Shown in pieces: positions 1-7,432 of a stretch of 13,309 nt of DNA; within the stretch, counting starts at the first letter, position 1; each line of letters opens with the position of its first letter. The translations under genes and the position numbers were made by a program. Source of the DNA: Acidobacteriota bacterium (lineage in GTDB: Bacteria > Acidobacteriota > Blastocatellia > RBC074). The stretch is from positions 1-13,309 of the forward strand of contig JAGNMH010000062.1 in the NCBI GenBank assembly GCA_017991275.1, read 5' to 3'. Below the pieces are notes generated by a model. It was not told the origin of the DNA. It saw nothing but the letters and a program-made list of their open reading frames with translations, and did not search any database.

Positions 1-427
1 CACGCGCCTTCAACGCCTTGCCTTTGATATCCCAGAGCGCCGTATCAATGCCCGCGATGGCGTCCAGCAGAAACGATCCCGTGTGGCCGCGCACGCGCAT
101 CCCGTTATACATCCGCGACCACAAGCGTTCGTGCGCGAGCGGGTTTTCGCCAATCAGAATCGGCGTAAGAATGGTTTTGATGATCGTACAAACGACTTCG
201 GGCGCGACGGGTGATTGCGCTTCGCCCCATCCCGTGATGCCTGCATCGGTTTCGACTTTGACGAGCGCAGTTTCAATCTTCGTCGAATACAGCGTTTGAT
301 AGGTTGCCGCAAAACGATAGGCGCTCACCCCAGATTGCAAAGGCGCAGGCGACCCCGCCGTCCCGCGCGCTTCATTCAGCTCGCGCGGAATCTTGATGGC
401 ATAAGCAGTGACGTTCGTAATTTTCAT
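1..427 (-). CDS. Mandelate racemase/muconate lactonizing enzyme family protein, N-terminal part (cut by window edge)
   Basis: The first 142 codons are visible, starting at an ATG at 427-425; the rest lies beyond the left edge. The translation begins MKITNVTAYAIKIPRELNEA and shows the enolase-superfamily capping domain: ALVKVETDAGITGWGEA, then LWSRMY, then DAIAGIDTALWDIKGKALKAR, the usual bridge into the TIM barrel. Family members use a divalent metal to abstract a proton alpha to a carboxylate, often in sugar-acid dehydration, racemisation or cycloisomerisation. The barrel with its metal ligands and bases is outside the window, so the reaction cannot be assigned. There is no signal peptide, so it should be cytoplasmic, unlike its Tat-exported paralogue at 9275-10567. 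A CAGGG lies 9 bases before the ATG, and the start overlaps a TGA of the broken upstream reading frame (ATGA). Confidence 0.9.
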   Translation of the reverse strand, partial: MKITNVTAYAIKIPRELNEARGTAGSPAPLQSGVSAYRFAATYQTLYSTKIETALVKVETDAGITGWGEAQSPVAPEVVCTIIKTILTPILIGENPLAHERLWSRMYNGMRVRGHTGSFLLDAIAGIDTALWDIKGKALKAR

Positions 428-638
428 CGCGTATTGCCCTGTAATTTCAGCGCAGGGTTCGCCGCTCCTTTGATAAAGGCTTGCGAAATCCAACCGCACT
501 GAATGCCTGAGAAGCCCAACTCCCTGGTAAGTCGGGCGCCAGCACCGCCAGCCTTTGCCGGTCAATGTGGTTGATGACCATGCTGAGAAAGACCAACTCG
601 GCAGGCCACCAACGTAAGTTGTGAATTGGTTTTGGCAT
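424..638 (-). pseudogene. Remnant of MFS transporter, frameshifted and fused to the tail of an unidentified gene
   Basis: The frame opens with ATG at 638-636, overlapping the TGA of the preceding gene (TGATG). Its first 35 residues (MPKPIHNLRWWPAELVFLS...) match the start of the intact MFS protein at 6135-7427 at 28 of 35 positions by eye. Around 532-533 one base is missing. In the shifted frame the match resumes with LTRELGFSGIQCGWISQAF, about 14 of 20 identical, where the intact protein has LTKELGLTDIQYGWISQAF. After SQAF the similarity stops. The same frame continues through KGAANPALKLQGNTR to a TGA that overlaps the next start as ATGA, so this tail probably came from another gene coupled to the enolase-family gene. 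Without the frameshift correction the frame stops near 447. At least 11 of the 12 expected membrane spans are gone, so no transporter can be made. A sequencing error could explain the single base but not the lost body. Confidence 0.85.
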
Positions 639-2062
639 CAGTGGTAAATAAACGTCGCTGTCGCATTGCAATCTGCGCCTGCTGTCACGCGTACCCAATG
701 CGCGCTGAAGCCTGTGGGGAATTCATGGTGCTTGTACCCGTTGGCGGGCACAGCAATCGTGTCGTAAGTTTCCCAGCTTCCATCGCCAAGAAAATCAACT
801 TCGATTTTGAAGCTTACGGCTTTGTTCGATGTTTGTTTGAGATGCACGACTTTCTTGTCAAAGCCAGTCATCAGGAACGGATCAGATACTTCGCCAGCTT
901 TGACATTTTGCTTGAGCCACACACCGCCCCAACCAGCAGGTTTGCCCATCTTCCACAAATCATCCACCTGCCCGAACCATAAACCGGTTTGCGGCTGTCC
1001 GTAAGAGTTGTCGGTTTGATCGCCGCCCAGCACGAACAAGCCGCGCCAGTAACAAAAATCCGGCACAATGCGCAGGTGCGTGCTGATTGGACGAATCGGC
1101 AAAATCTTCCCGTCGTAAATTTGCGCGGGCAGTTCATAAAAAATGCCGTGCAAGTCCATCAGGAAGCGTTCGGTCTGCGCGTCACGAATGCGCATCCATT
1201 CCGTGTTCCAGGCGTGGTCGAACGTCTGGGCGCCTTTGGGCAAGCGATAAGTCAACCATTTGCCTTTGGCGAATACTTTCAAGATGGCCGACGCCTGATC
1301 CCAACCCGTCGCGAAAATCGGATTGCCGTACGTTTCGGCTGACCAGTGTTTGCCGGACACCTCGACGAACGGTTTGCGTTCGAGGATCGTCCACGTTTTG
1401 CCGTCCCATTCGGCCAGGCGGCCAGAAGCATCTTTGCCCAAATAGTCAGCCTCGTAATACGAGTTATTGGCGACAACCACGCGCCCGTTGGCCGAGAACG
1501 CTGCTTTGAAATGGACGCGGCCTTTGATGTCGAGTTCTTTGACCAGGTTGAAAAGCTGCCGGGCTTCAAGCGTTTTCACGTCCACTTCGTAAAACTCGCC
1601 TTCCATCGCCAGCATATAAACTTTGTTCTGTGGGTCTGTCAGGTGCGTCATCGTCGCAGTCAGCCGCACGCTCTTGATCGCTTCGATGGTGCGCACGTTG
1701 CCTTTGGTATCAATCACGTGCGGGCCAAGGAACGCCTGATTCGACGGGTTGTGAATGTAACGGTTCGTAAACGTTCCGACGACCGAAGCCGGATGCTTGT
1801 GCATCTGCATCTTTTCGTCGAGCCAATACAAGCCCGTTCCTTCGCCGCGAATGTGCGCGACATATGCAACGAACCACAAGCGGTCAGCCCATGGCAACAT
1901 TGCTCCGATACCGGCTTCGCTACGATTTTCGTGTCCGGCCACGACGGCAATTTGCGGCGAAGCGCCGCCAATCTGAATTGGTGGCGCTTCGCTTGACTGA
2001 GCTTTTGCCAGACAACTTAGCCACAGCAGCGAAGCCAACACGCATCCTAAACGCTTAGGCAT
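638..2062 (-). CDS. Secreted protein of unknown function, probable beta-propeller with C-terminal beta-sandwich-like region
   Basis: This encodes 474 residues from the ATG at 2062-2060. That start is preferred over an in-frame ATG 25 codons upstream because it has a GAGG 9 bases before it and yields a clean Sec signal peptide (MPKRLGCVLASLLWLSCLAKA, cleavage after AKA). The mature part is rich in short strands ending in aromatic, Gly and Asp residues, such as RLWFVAYVAHIRGEGTGLYW, KVYMLAMEGEFYEVD, LAEWDGKTWTIL and WFGQVDDLWKMG. That spacing suggests repeated propeller blades. The last 90 or so residues (VWLKQNVKAGEVSDPF onward, with DFLGDGSWETYDTIAVP) look like a separate all-beta domain. I do not recognise a characterised family. 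Some polysaccharide lyases and glycosidases have propellers of this kind, but no catalytic motif can be assigned. It overlaps the FAD oxidoreductase gene by 8 bases and is therefore probably co-translated and related in role. Confidence 0.85.
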   Translation of the reverse strand: MPKRLGCVLASLLWLSCLAKAQSSEAPPIQIGGASPQIAVVAGHENRSEAGIGAMLPWADRLWFVAYVAHIRGEGTGLYWLDEKMQMHKHPASVVGTFTNRYIHNPSNQAFLGPHVIDTKGNVRTIEAIKSVRLTATMTHLTDPQNKVYMLAMEGEFYEVDVKTLEARQLFNLVKELDIKGRVHFKAAFSANGRVVVANNSYYEADYLGKDASGRLAEWDGKTWTILERKPFVEVSGKHWSAETYGNPIFATGWDQASAILKVFAKGKWLTYRLPKGAQTFDHAWNTEWMRIRDAQTERFLMDLHGIFYELPAQIYDGKILPIRPISTHLRIVPDFCYWRGLFVLGGDQTDNSYGQPQTGLWFGQVDDLWKMGKPAGWGGVWLKQNVKAGEVSDPFLMTGFDKKVVHLKQTSNKAVSFKIEVDFLGDGSWETYDTIAVPANGYKHHEFPTGFSAHWVRVTAGADCNATATFIYH

Positions 2063-4013
2063 AACAACGTACCTCGAAGATACGCGCCAGCTTGTCGCCG
2101 TTGGTTTCTTTGACGTGGATGCGAATGCGTTTGGCATTCACGGCAGCGAAGCTATGGCGACAGATGCGTTGATGGTTGTTGTCTGCGGTGGCAAGCTCGA
2201 CCCAGTCTTTGCCGTCGTCAGCTTGATAAAGCAGCGCATACTTCTTCACGGTTTCAGGCTGCGGCGCACGAATGATTCCTTTGTTGGCGTTGTCCGAAGA
2301 CGACAGCGTCAACTCACGAATGAAGCCGGAATCAAAGGTGAGCTGCACGTGTTTGAGGGATTGCGGCTTATTCCAGGCCAGTTCGAGCCACGCGCCGTCC
2401 GTGCCTAGTGGAGCCGCCCATTGATTCGTATATTCGGGCAGGGTACGCGTCCATCCGTTGAGAATTTGCGCGGGCTGACAATTCGCGTCTTCGCCGGACG
2501 CCGTAACTTCGGCATTGCGCGCCACATCGAGCGGGTCTTCGTTCTTCAGGCCTTTGATGGATTGGTCGTCTCGCAACAAAGTCTGCTGTAATTCTTTGAG
2601 CCTGGCTTTGTTTTCGTACAGCCCGCGCGGTAGCAGGTTATTTTTCAGACAAAGCGCCGCCGCGGTGCCTACGGCCTGCCCTTCGACCGCGCACGTACCC
2701 ATCACGCGCGTTGACGAAAACGCCGTATGTGTCGCGCTGATGTTACGTCCGGCCATAAACATGTTGCGGACGTTTTTGCTGTAAAGGCTGCGTAGCGGAA
2801 TGTTGTATACGTCTTTGAGTTTGATCGAGACAAAGGGCGGCAGTTCAGGATTTTCAAAACCCGTCGGCGGATGCTCATCAAGGTTCCAGCCACCAATGCA
2901 AACCGCGTCATCGAATTCAGGATTCAATCCCATCAGATCCATCTGGGTCAGCATATGGTCACCGACCAAACGGCGGGCTTCGCGCTTGCCCGGCAACATG
3001 CCTACCCAATCCATCGCCCAATTTGCCGAGGCCGGATACTTGCCGGAATTCTTAACGTAATCCCACACCCCCATCACAATGCCGAGCAATTCAAAACGGA
3101 TACGTTCATTGTCGCGCACTGTATTGATATGCCCGCCCCATTCGATCCACCAGTAACCGTATTCCCACGAGGTGACGGGGCGTGATTTCAAATCTTTTTC
3201 CGTAATCTTGCGCGCCCATTTCGGCGGCGTGAAAGGCATCGGTTTGCCGTAATCGCGTGAAGTAAACAGAATGCTGCAACCTTGTGTTTTGTTATCAGCA
3301 GTTTCCGGCGCGAGCGATTCGTTGTATTCCGCACGCGATTCGTGACCGACTTTGTATTCCGCGCCAGCTTCCAAACCCAAACGACTGTCGCCCGTGCAAT
3401 CGGCAAAAAGTTTTGCGGTAATGCGATAGATGTGTTCGGTGCGGTCGCAACGCGCCTGCACGCGCTGAATCAGGCCATCTTTGACTTCGGCGTTATAAAG
3501 CGTTGTTTCAAGCAACAACGTGATGTTCGGCTCACTGACAACTTTGTCGTAAAGCAGCAAATCCCACAGTTCCCAACAGCGTTGCGGATTGTTTGCCGCA
3601 TCGTCCAGGCGAATTTCTTCGAGCAAGCCGCCTTCGCGCCAACCGGGGCGACCTTTGTGATTGTTGGAACCGACAACGTGCATTTTGATTTCGCTGGAGG
3701 AATTGCCGCCAAGCCGAGAGCGATCCTGCACAAGTACGACTTTTGAACCATGCCGCGCCGCACTGATTGCCGCGAGGCATCCAGCAAGCCCGCCGCCCGC
3801 GACCAGCAAATCGCAATTCAACTCGACGAGTTTCATATTGCGTTCAAGCGGCGCGGCTGAAAGATTGCCCGCTGGTGCAAGCCGTTGCATCTCCTGGCGA
3901 ATTTGTTCCGCTGTGCGCTTGTCTTGCTGATCCTGCGCCAGCGCATCCACTTTGATGAACATCGAATAGCCCGTCGTCGCGGCTGCGGTCGTTAAAAAGT
4001 CTCGTCGTTTCAT
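2055..4013 (-). CDS. Tat-exported FAD-dependent oxidoreductase with C-terminal discoidin-like domain
   Basis: This 652-residue protein starts with a twin-arginine signal (MKRRDFLTTAAATTGYSMF). A Rossmann FAD-binding motif VAGGGLAG lies at residues 71-78, followed by a second glycine-rich patch, LGGNSSSE (101-108). FADCTGDSRLG (203-213) and FMAGRNIS (419-426) are typical flavin-contact segments of the FAD_oxidored family (PF12831 type), and the active-site region contains MLPGKREARRL (339-349). From about residue 510 to the end a beta-rich region (ALLYQADDGKDWVEL and AKRIRIHVKETNG) resembles F5/8 type C carbohydrate-binding domains. It probably oxidises a sugar or glycoside-derived compound in the periplasm; substrate and acceptor are unknown. 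It follows the Gfo/Idh gene after a 98-base gap and has its own good ribosome-binding site, so it may also be independently expressed. Confidence 0.88.
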   Translation of the reverse strand: MKRRDFLTTAAATTGYSMFIKVDALAQDQQDKRTAEQIRQEMQRLAPAGNLSAAPLERNMKLVELNCDLLVAGGGLAGCLAAISAARHGSKVVLVQDRSRLGGNSSSEIKMHVVGSNNHKGRPGWREGGLLEEIRLDDAANNPQRCWELWDLLLYDKVVSEPNITLLLETTLYNAEVKDGLIQRVQARCDRTEHIYRITAKLFADCTGDSRLGLEAGAEYKVGHESRAEYNESLAPETADNKTQGCSILFTSRDYGKPMPFTPPKWARKITEKDLKSRPVTSWEYGYWWIEWGGHINTVRDNERIRFELLGIVMGVWDYVKNSGKYPASANWAMDWVGMLPGKREARRLVGDHMLTQMDLMGLNPEFDDAVCIGGWNLDEHPPTGFENPELPPFVSIKLKDVYNIPLRSLYSKNVRNMFMAGRNISATHTAFSSTRVMGTCAVEGQAVGTAAALCLKNNLLPRGLYENKARLKELQQTLLRDDQSIKGLKNEDPLDVARNAEVTASGEDANCQPAQILNGWTRTLPEYTNQWAAPLGTDGAWLELAWNKPQSLKHVQLTFDSGFIRELTLSSSDNANKGIIRAPQPETVKKYALLYQADDGKDWVELATADNNHQRICRHSFAAVNAKRIRIHVKETNGDKLARIFEVRCYA

Positions 4014-4018
4014 AGCAT

Positions 4019-4023
4019 CCTCT
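4019..4023 (-). promoter_or_regulatory. Ribosome-binding site of the FAD oxidoreductase gene
   Basis: The minus strand reads AGAGG here, 5 bases before the ATG at 4013-4011 (AAGAGGATGCT then ATG). This is a good Shine-Dalgarno match. It fixes the start that gives an intact Tat signal. Confidence 0.65.
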
Positions 4024-4035
4024 TAAAGAATTTTC

Positions 4036-4107
4036 CCCACGAAAGCACACAAAAAAAAGACGATGTCACGGTTTCCACTTCGTGGTTGCTTTATGTGGCT
4101 TCGTGGG
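4036..4107. repeat. Imperfect inverted repeat in the 98-base gap between the Gfo/Idh and FAD oxidoreductase genes
   Basis: CCCACGAA at 4036-4043 is a perfect inverted match to TTCGTGGG at 4100-4107. The arms extend to about 14 bases with two mismatches, enclosing about 45 bases. CTTCGTGG also occurs twice in direct orientation (4078-4085 and 4099-4106), and a run of eight A (4051-4058 on the plus strand) lies between the arms. It could fold in RNA, act as a weak transcription barrier or be a dispersed intergenic repeat. A T-run does not follow a compact stem on the transcribed strand, so I do not call it a terminator. No clear promoter is visible in the gap. Confidence 0.5.
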
Positions 4108-4111
4108 CAGT

Positions 4112-5368
4112 TTATTTTGGGAATTCAATCCACCCGCCTGTTTCCACCGACTGATTCGCCATCAAAATCGTAGCGCAATCCGTCATCCCAACATTCACAT
4201 CACAAATTGTTTTCAAGTCTTGCCTGCGCACGTGATCAATGAACGACACCAGTTCATCGCGCGTATCGTTCCCTTCGGCAATATCAATTTCAAAAGGTGC
4301 GCCGCGATGCGCCCACGGATCATTCGACAGCTTGAGCGTCTTGCCTGCTGTTACCACCGCCGCATTCGTTTCTGCCGCCTGTTGTCGGTTATTGCCTTCC
4401 CAGTTGACCAGATCGGTGCCTTTTTCCTGCCAGAGCAGGCCTTTCGCGCTGGTCAGATACAAGCTGCCTTTCGTGCCCATAATCAATTCTGCCGCGCCTT
4501 CATACGCGTTGTTACAAATTGAAGTATAGTTCGCGCGCACGGTGTACGGGTTGCCCTTAGCGTCTTTCAATTCGTATTCGTACAAGCACGAAATGTTGTC
4601 ATAAACTTCTCGCCCATCCCGAAAATACTCTATGCCGCCAGAAGCGATAACACGTTTCGGATGCGTGCCAAGCAACCAATTAACCACGTCCATTTGATGA
4701 CTGCCGAGTTCGGCCATCAGTCCGGCGGAATACGCTTTATACAAACGCCAGTTAAGTTTCTTTTCCAGCCTCAGCCAATTAGCGTCACCTTTCGGCACGG
4801 GCACTGGACGCCGCCACGAATTGTTGCGATGCCACTGCGCCTTGATCGCCGTCACTTGCCCAATCATCCCTGAGGCGACCATTGCTTGTGCCTGCTTGTA
4901 AATGGCATTGGCGCGGCGTTGCAGTCCGACCTGAAAGACTCGTTTTGTTGACGCGACTTGTGCCGCCAGCTTCTTCGCTTCGTCCATCGTGTAACACATC
5001 GTCTTTTCCAGAAAGACATCACAACCCGCATTCAAACAATCCACGGCAATTTTGTAATGCAGATACAGGGGGACTGCGATGATTACGGCTTGGGGCTTCA
5101 ACTCGTCCAGCATTTGGCGGTAATCGCTGAACGTCTTTGCCTGCGGCCCGGCATATTTCGCTCCCTGTTCCAAATGCGGCGGATAGTCATCGCATACGCC
5201 CAGCAGCGCGACTTCATCAATCGTCGTCAAGGCGCGAAGCAAATCAGAACCACGCCCGCCTGTTCCGATAACTGCCACACGAATCGGCGCGTCTTCTGCT
5301 CGCAGCATCGTACCGGCAGCCAATGTGGCTCCGGCGGTTTCCAGAAAAGTTCTGCGTGTGATCGTCAT
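4112..5368 (-). CDS. Tat-exported Gfo/Idh/MocA family oxidoreductase
   Basis: This 418-residue protein has a twin-arginine signal (MTITRRTFLETAGATLAAGT). The mature part begins with a nucleotide-binding Rossmann strand and loop, VAVIGTGGRGSD (31-42). The family's EKP catalytic/cofactor segment appears as EKTMC (121-125, Lys122), with Thr in place of Pro. The C-terminal alpha/beta domain has AELGSHQMDVVNWLLG (219-234), with the conserved His224. Family members carry NAD(P) and oxidise or reduce sugars, inositols or glycosides. Tat export, as in glucose-fructose oxidoreductase of Zymomonas, implies folding with cofactor before export and periplasmic action. Its start overlaps the ApbE stop (ATGA), so the two genes are translationally coupled. 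Substrate is unknown. Confidence 0.92.
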   Translation of the reverse strand: MTITRRTFLETAGATLAAGTMLRAEDAPIRVAVIGTGGRGSDLLRALTTIDEVALLGVCDDYPPHLEQGAKYAGPQAKTFSDYRQMLDELKPQAVIIAVPLYLHYKIAVDCLNAGCDVFLEKTMCYTMDEAKKLAAQVASTKRVFQVGLQRRANAIYKQAQAMVASGMIGQVTAIKAQWHRNNSWRRPVPVPKGDANWLRLEKKLNWRLYKAYSAGLMAELGSHQMDVVNWLLGTHPKRVIASGGIEYFRDGREVYDNISCLYEYELKDAKGNPYTVRANYTSICNNAYEGAAELIMGTKGSLYLTSAKGLLWQEKGTDLVNWEGNNRQQAAETNAAVVTAGKTLKLSNDPWAHRGAPFEIDIAEGNDTRDELVSFIDHVRRQDLKTICDVNVGMTDCATILMANQSVETGGWIEFPK

Positions 5369-6135
5369 CCGTTTATCCAGCCCACTTCCAAATCATTGCC
5401 ACAAAGGAATTGCGTCGCCATTTCTTTGCCCATTGCCAGCAAAGCCGTCGAAAAAATCTCTGCTTCGGTCGCGCTTGTTGCTAACACATAACAAGCTTCG
5501 TCGCCCGTGAGTGCGGCATTCGTATGCGGATTCAAAATATCTGATTGCGATTGTCCGACGTGTCGCACCGCCGAACAGGAAAAGCCGCGCCGCGCTAACG
5601 CCAGTTGCCTGACAAGGCGTTCCGGTTGCAACGGGTGACGCACCGCAATAGGCCACGTTTCATTACCCGTTGCCAGAATAGAACTCGTGCCGCCCTGCAA
5701 CAATCCACTTGTTACGCCATAGCGCAATATAATCTCGCGTCCGCAATCCAAGGCATAACCTTTGCCAATTGCGCCTAAATCAATTGCCGCGTCGGGCCGT
5801 GTCAACCGCACCGCGCAATCGTCAGCATCCAACAACAAAGCCGCGCTTAGCGTCACGTCAAAGTAACCATCCGTCAACGCACGTGCCTGTTCGCACCGCT
5901 CCAGTAAGGCAAATAGCTCGCGGTCTACGCGGACAAATTTATCAACCGCCTCTCGATTGATCCGCGCAATTTCACTACGTTTGTCAAAGCGTGACAGCAA
6001 CGCATCAAGCCGTTGAACCTCTTCGCAAACGACCACAGCAACGGCGTCAAGGTGCTCTGCATCATCTCCTCGTAGAATCACGTCAAAGCGCGTATCCATC
6101 GCTTCCACCCAGCGTTGGCAGGTGACGTCGGTCAT
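5365..6135 (-). CDS. apbE: ApbE-family FAD:protein FMN transferase, short form
   Basis: This 256-residue protein carries the ApbE motif series: SRFDKRSEIARIN (48-60), DGYFDVT (89-95), the core IDLGAIGKGYALD (118-130), GGTSS (148-152), DILNPHT (199-205) and TEAEIFSTALLAMG (223-236). ApbE enzymes use FAD and Mg2+ to attach FMN through a phosphoester to Thr or Ser of target flavoproteins. It is shorter than the usual 300-350 residues and lacks a signal peptide or lipobox, so it should act in the cytoplasm. The usual HIIDP reads DILNP, and the metal-linked Asp of the last motif appears as Glu226, so activity needs testing. It starts at ATG 6135-6133, overlapping the MFS stop (TAATG), with an AAGGAG Shine-Dalgarno at 6151-6146, 10 bases upstream. 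It overlaps the Gfo/Idh gene by four bases. Confidence 0.9.
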   Translation of the reverse strand: MTDVTCQRWVEAMDTRFDVILRGDDAEHLDAVAVVVCEEVQRLDALLSRFDKRSEIARINREAVDKFVRVDRELFALLERCEQARALTDGYFDVTLSAALLLDADDCAVRLTRPDAAIDLGAIGKGYALDCGREIILRYGVTSGLLQGGTSSILATGNETWPIAVRHPLQPERLVRQLALARRGFSCSAVRHVGQSQSDILNPHTNAALTGDEACYVLATSATEAEIFSTALLAMGKEMATQFLCGNDLEVGWING

Positions 6136-7427
6136 TATTGGCGGACTCCTTCAACAGATTCGCCTGAAGATGGAACTACTTGCTTGATGAGCGAACGCGC
6201 GCACAGATATGCCAATGGATGCAGCACGCCCATCACCGCGAGCAAAGGCGTATAGGAAAACCAGGAAATAACGTATCCGGCCAGCGGCGTAATGATCGCG
6301 CCGCCGATCCCCCCGCCCGTAGCGACAATGCCATGGACTGTGCCAATCACTCTGCGCGGGAAAATGTCTACTGTCATTGTGACAAGGTTGGTCTTCCACG
6401 CGTTATGTGCAAATAGGCTCAGGCTGATGAGCAAAATCGTGAGCGGAATGGGTGGCTTCCAAACAAGCAATATACCAGTCGGCATCACCAACGCCGACCA
6501 CAGCATGACTGTCTTGCGCGCAACCAACACCGACACGCCGCGCGCAATCAACTTGCCCGAATACCATCCACCCAAAATTGAACCCGCATCAGAGAGCAGA
6601 TATGGAATCCACAATAACAACGCCATTTCTTTTTTTGATAGCCCGCGCGCTTCGGTCAAATACTTCGGCAGCCAGAACAAATAAAACCACCACACCGGAT
6701 CAGAAATAATCCGTGCCAGCATCAAGCCCCAGGTCTCAGAAAAGCGAAAAAACTCGAACCACTTTGGCGATGGGGCAGCGGGATGAGCTGGCGACGGAGC
6801 GTTGGTCTGCGGTTCCTGAAGCAATGCCAATTCATCCGCCGAAATGTTAGGGTGGTTTTCCGGCAAGTGATAAAACCAGAACCAGGCAATGGCCCAGAGC
6901 AAGCCAAGTGCGCCGGTGAACAGAAATGCCGAACGCCAACCATAACGATCCGCGAGCCAGATGACAGCAGGCGGCGTGATAATTGCGCCTGTCACAGTAC
7001 CCGCCTGCACCCAGCCGTTGAGCGTGCCGCGATCTTTCGGCGGAAACCATTCCGCTGCGACCTTTTGCGCTCCGACGAAATTCGCCGATTCCGCTGTGCC
7101 TAACAGAAAACGAAAGGCGCCCAAACCGAATGCTGTGCTCGCTACGCCATGCAACATTGCCGCAAGCGACCACCACAACGCAGCTAAGCCAAACACCAGC
7201 TTCGTGCCGTAACGATCCAGCAACAGCCCCGCGCCGATATACATGGCGGTGTAAGGAATCAGAAACGCCTGCGAAATCCAGCCGTACTGAATATCCGTCA
7301 GCCCCAATTCTTTGGTGAGTTGCGGCGACAGCACAGCCAGTGTTTGCCGATCAATGTAGTTGATGACTGTGCTCAAAAACACCAAGCCAGCAATCCACCA
7401 GCGCAAATTGTGTATCGGCTTTTTCAT
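6135..7427 (-). CDS. MFS transporter, hexuronate/aldonate (anion:cation symporter) type
   Basis: This is a 430-residue, highly hydrophobic protein with about 12 membrane spans. NYIDRQTLAVLSPQL (23-37) is the signature seen after the first span in the anion:cation symporter group (ExuT/GudP-like), and GAGLLLDRYGTKLVFG (65-80) is the MFS motif A between spans 2 and 3. It would import a sugar acid with protons across the inner membrane. I use the ATG at 7427-7425 rather than one 25 codons upstream, because the decayed copy at 424-638 begins at the same residue and the longer form would overlap the glycosidase gene. The gap from the glycosidase stop is five bases, and the stop overlaps the ApbE start. 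Exact substrate is inferred only from family and neighbours. Confidence 0.9.
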   Translation of the reverse strand: MKKPIHNLRWWIAGLVFLSTVINYIDRQTLAVLSPQLTKELGLTDIQYGWISQAFLIPYTAMYIGAGLLLDRYGTKLVFGLAALWWSLAAMLHGVASTAFGLGAFRFLLGTAESANFVGAQKVAAEWFPPKDRGTLNGWVQAGTVTGAIITPPAVIWLADRYGWRSAFLFTGALGLLWAIAWFWFYHLPENHPNISADELALLQEPQTNAPSPAHPAAPSPKWFEFFRFSETWGLMLARIISDPVWWFYLFWLPKYLTEARGLSKKEMALLLWIPYLLSDAGSILGGWYSGKLIARGVSVLVARKTVMLWSALVMPTGILLVWKPPIPLTILLISLSLFAHNAWKTNLVTMTVDIFPRRVIGTVHGIVATGGGIGGAIITPLAGYVISWFSYTPLLAVMGVLHPLAYLCARSLIKQVVPSSGESVEGVRQ

Positions 7428-7432
7428 TCGCT

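Noticed and set aside
639..698. Upstream extension of the MFS remnant to an ATG at 698
   Set aside because: The extension lies inside the preceding gene, and similarity to the intact transporter begins exactly at the ATG at 638.
1346..1996. A 216-codon open frame on the plus strand
   Set aside because: Antisense to the secreted 474-residue protein, with no recognisable motif or signal; a shadow of the real gene.
4051..4085. Terminator after the Gfo/Idh gene (CCAC/GTGG mini-stem and an A/T run)
   Set aside because: The stem is only four bases and, on the transcribed strand, the T-run is separated from it by about 20 bases, so it does not fit an intrinsic terminator.
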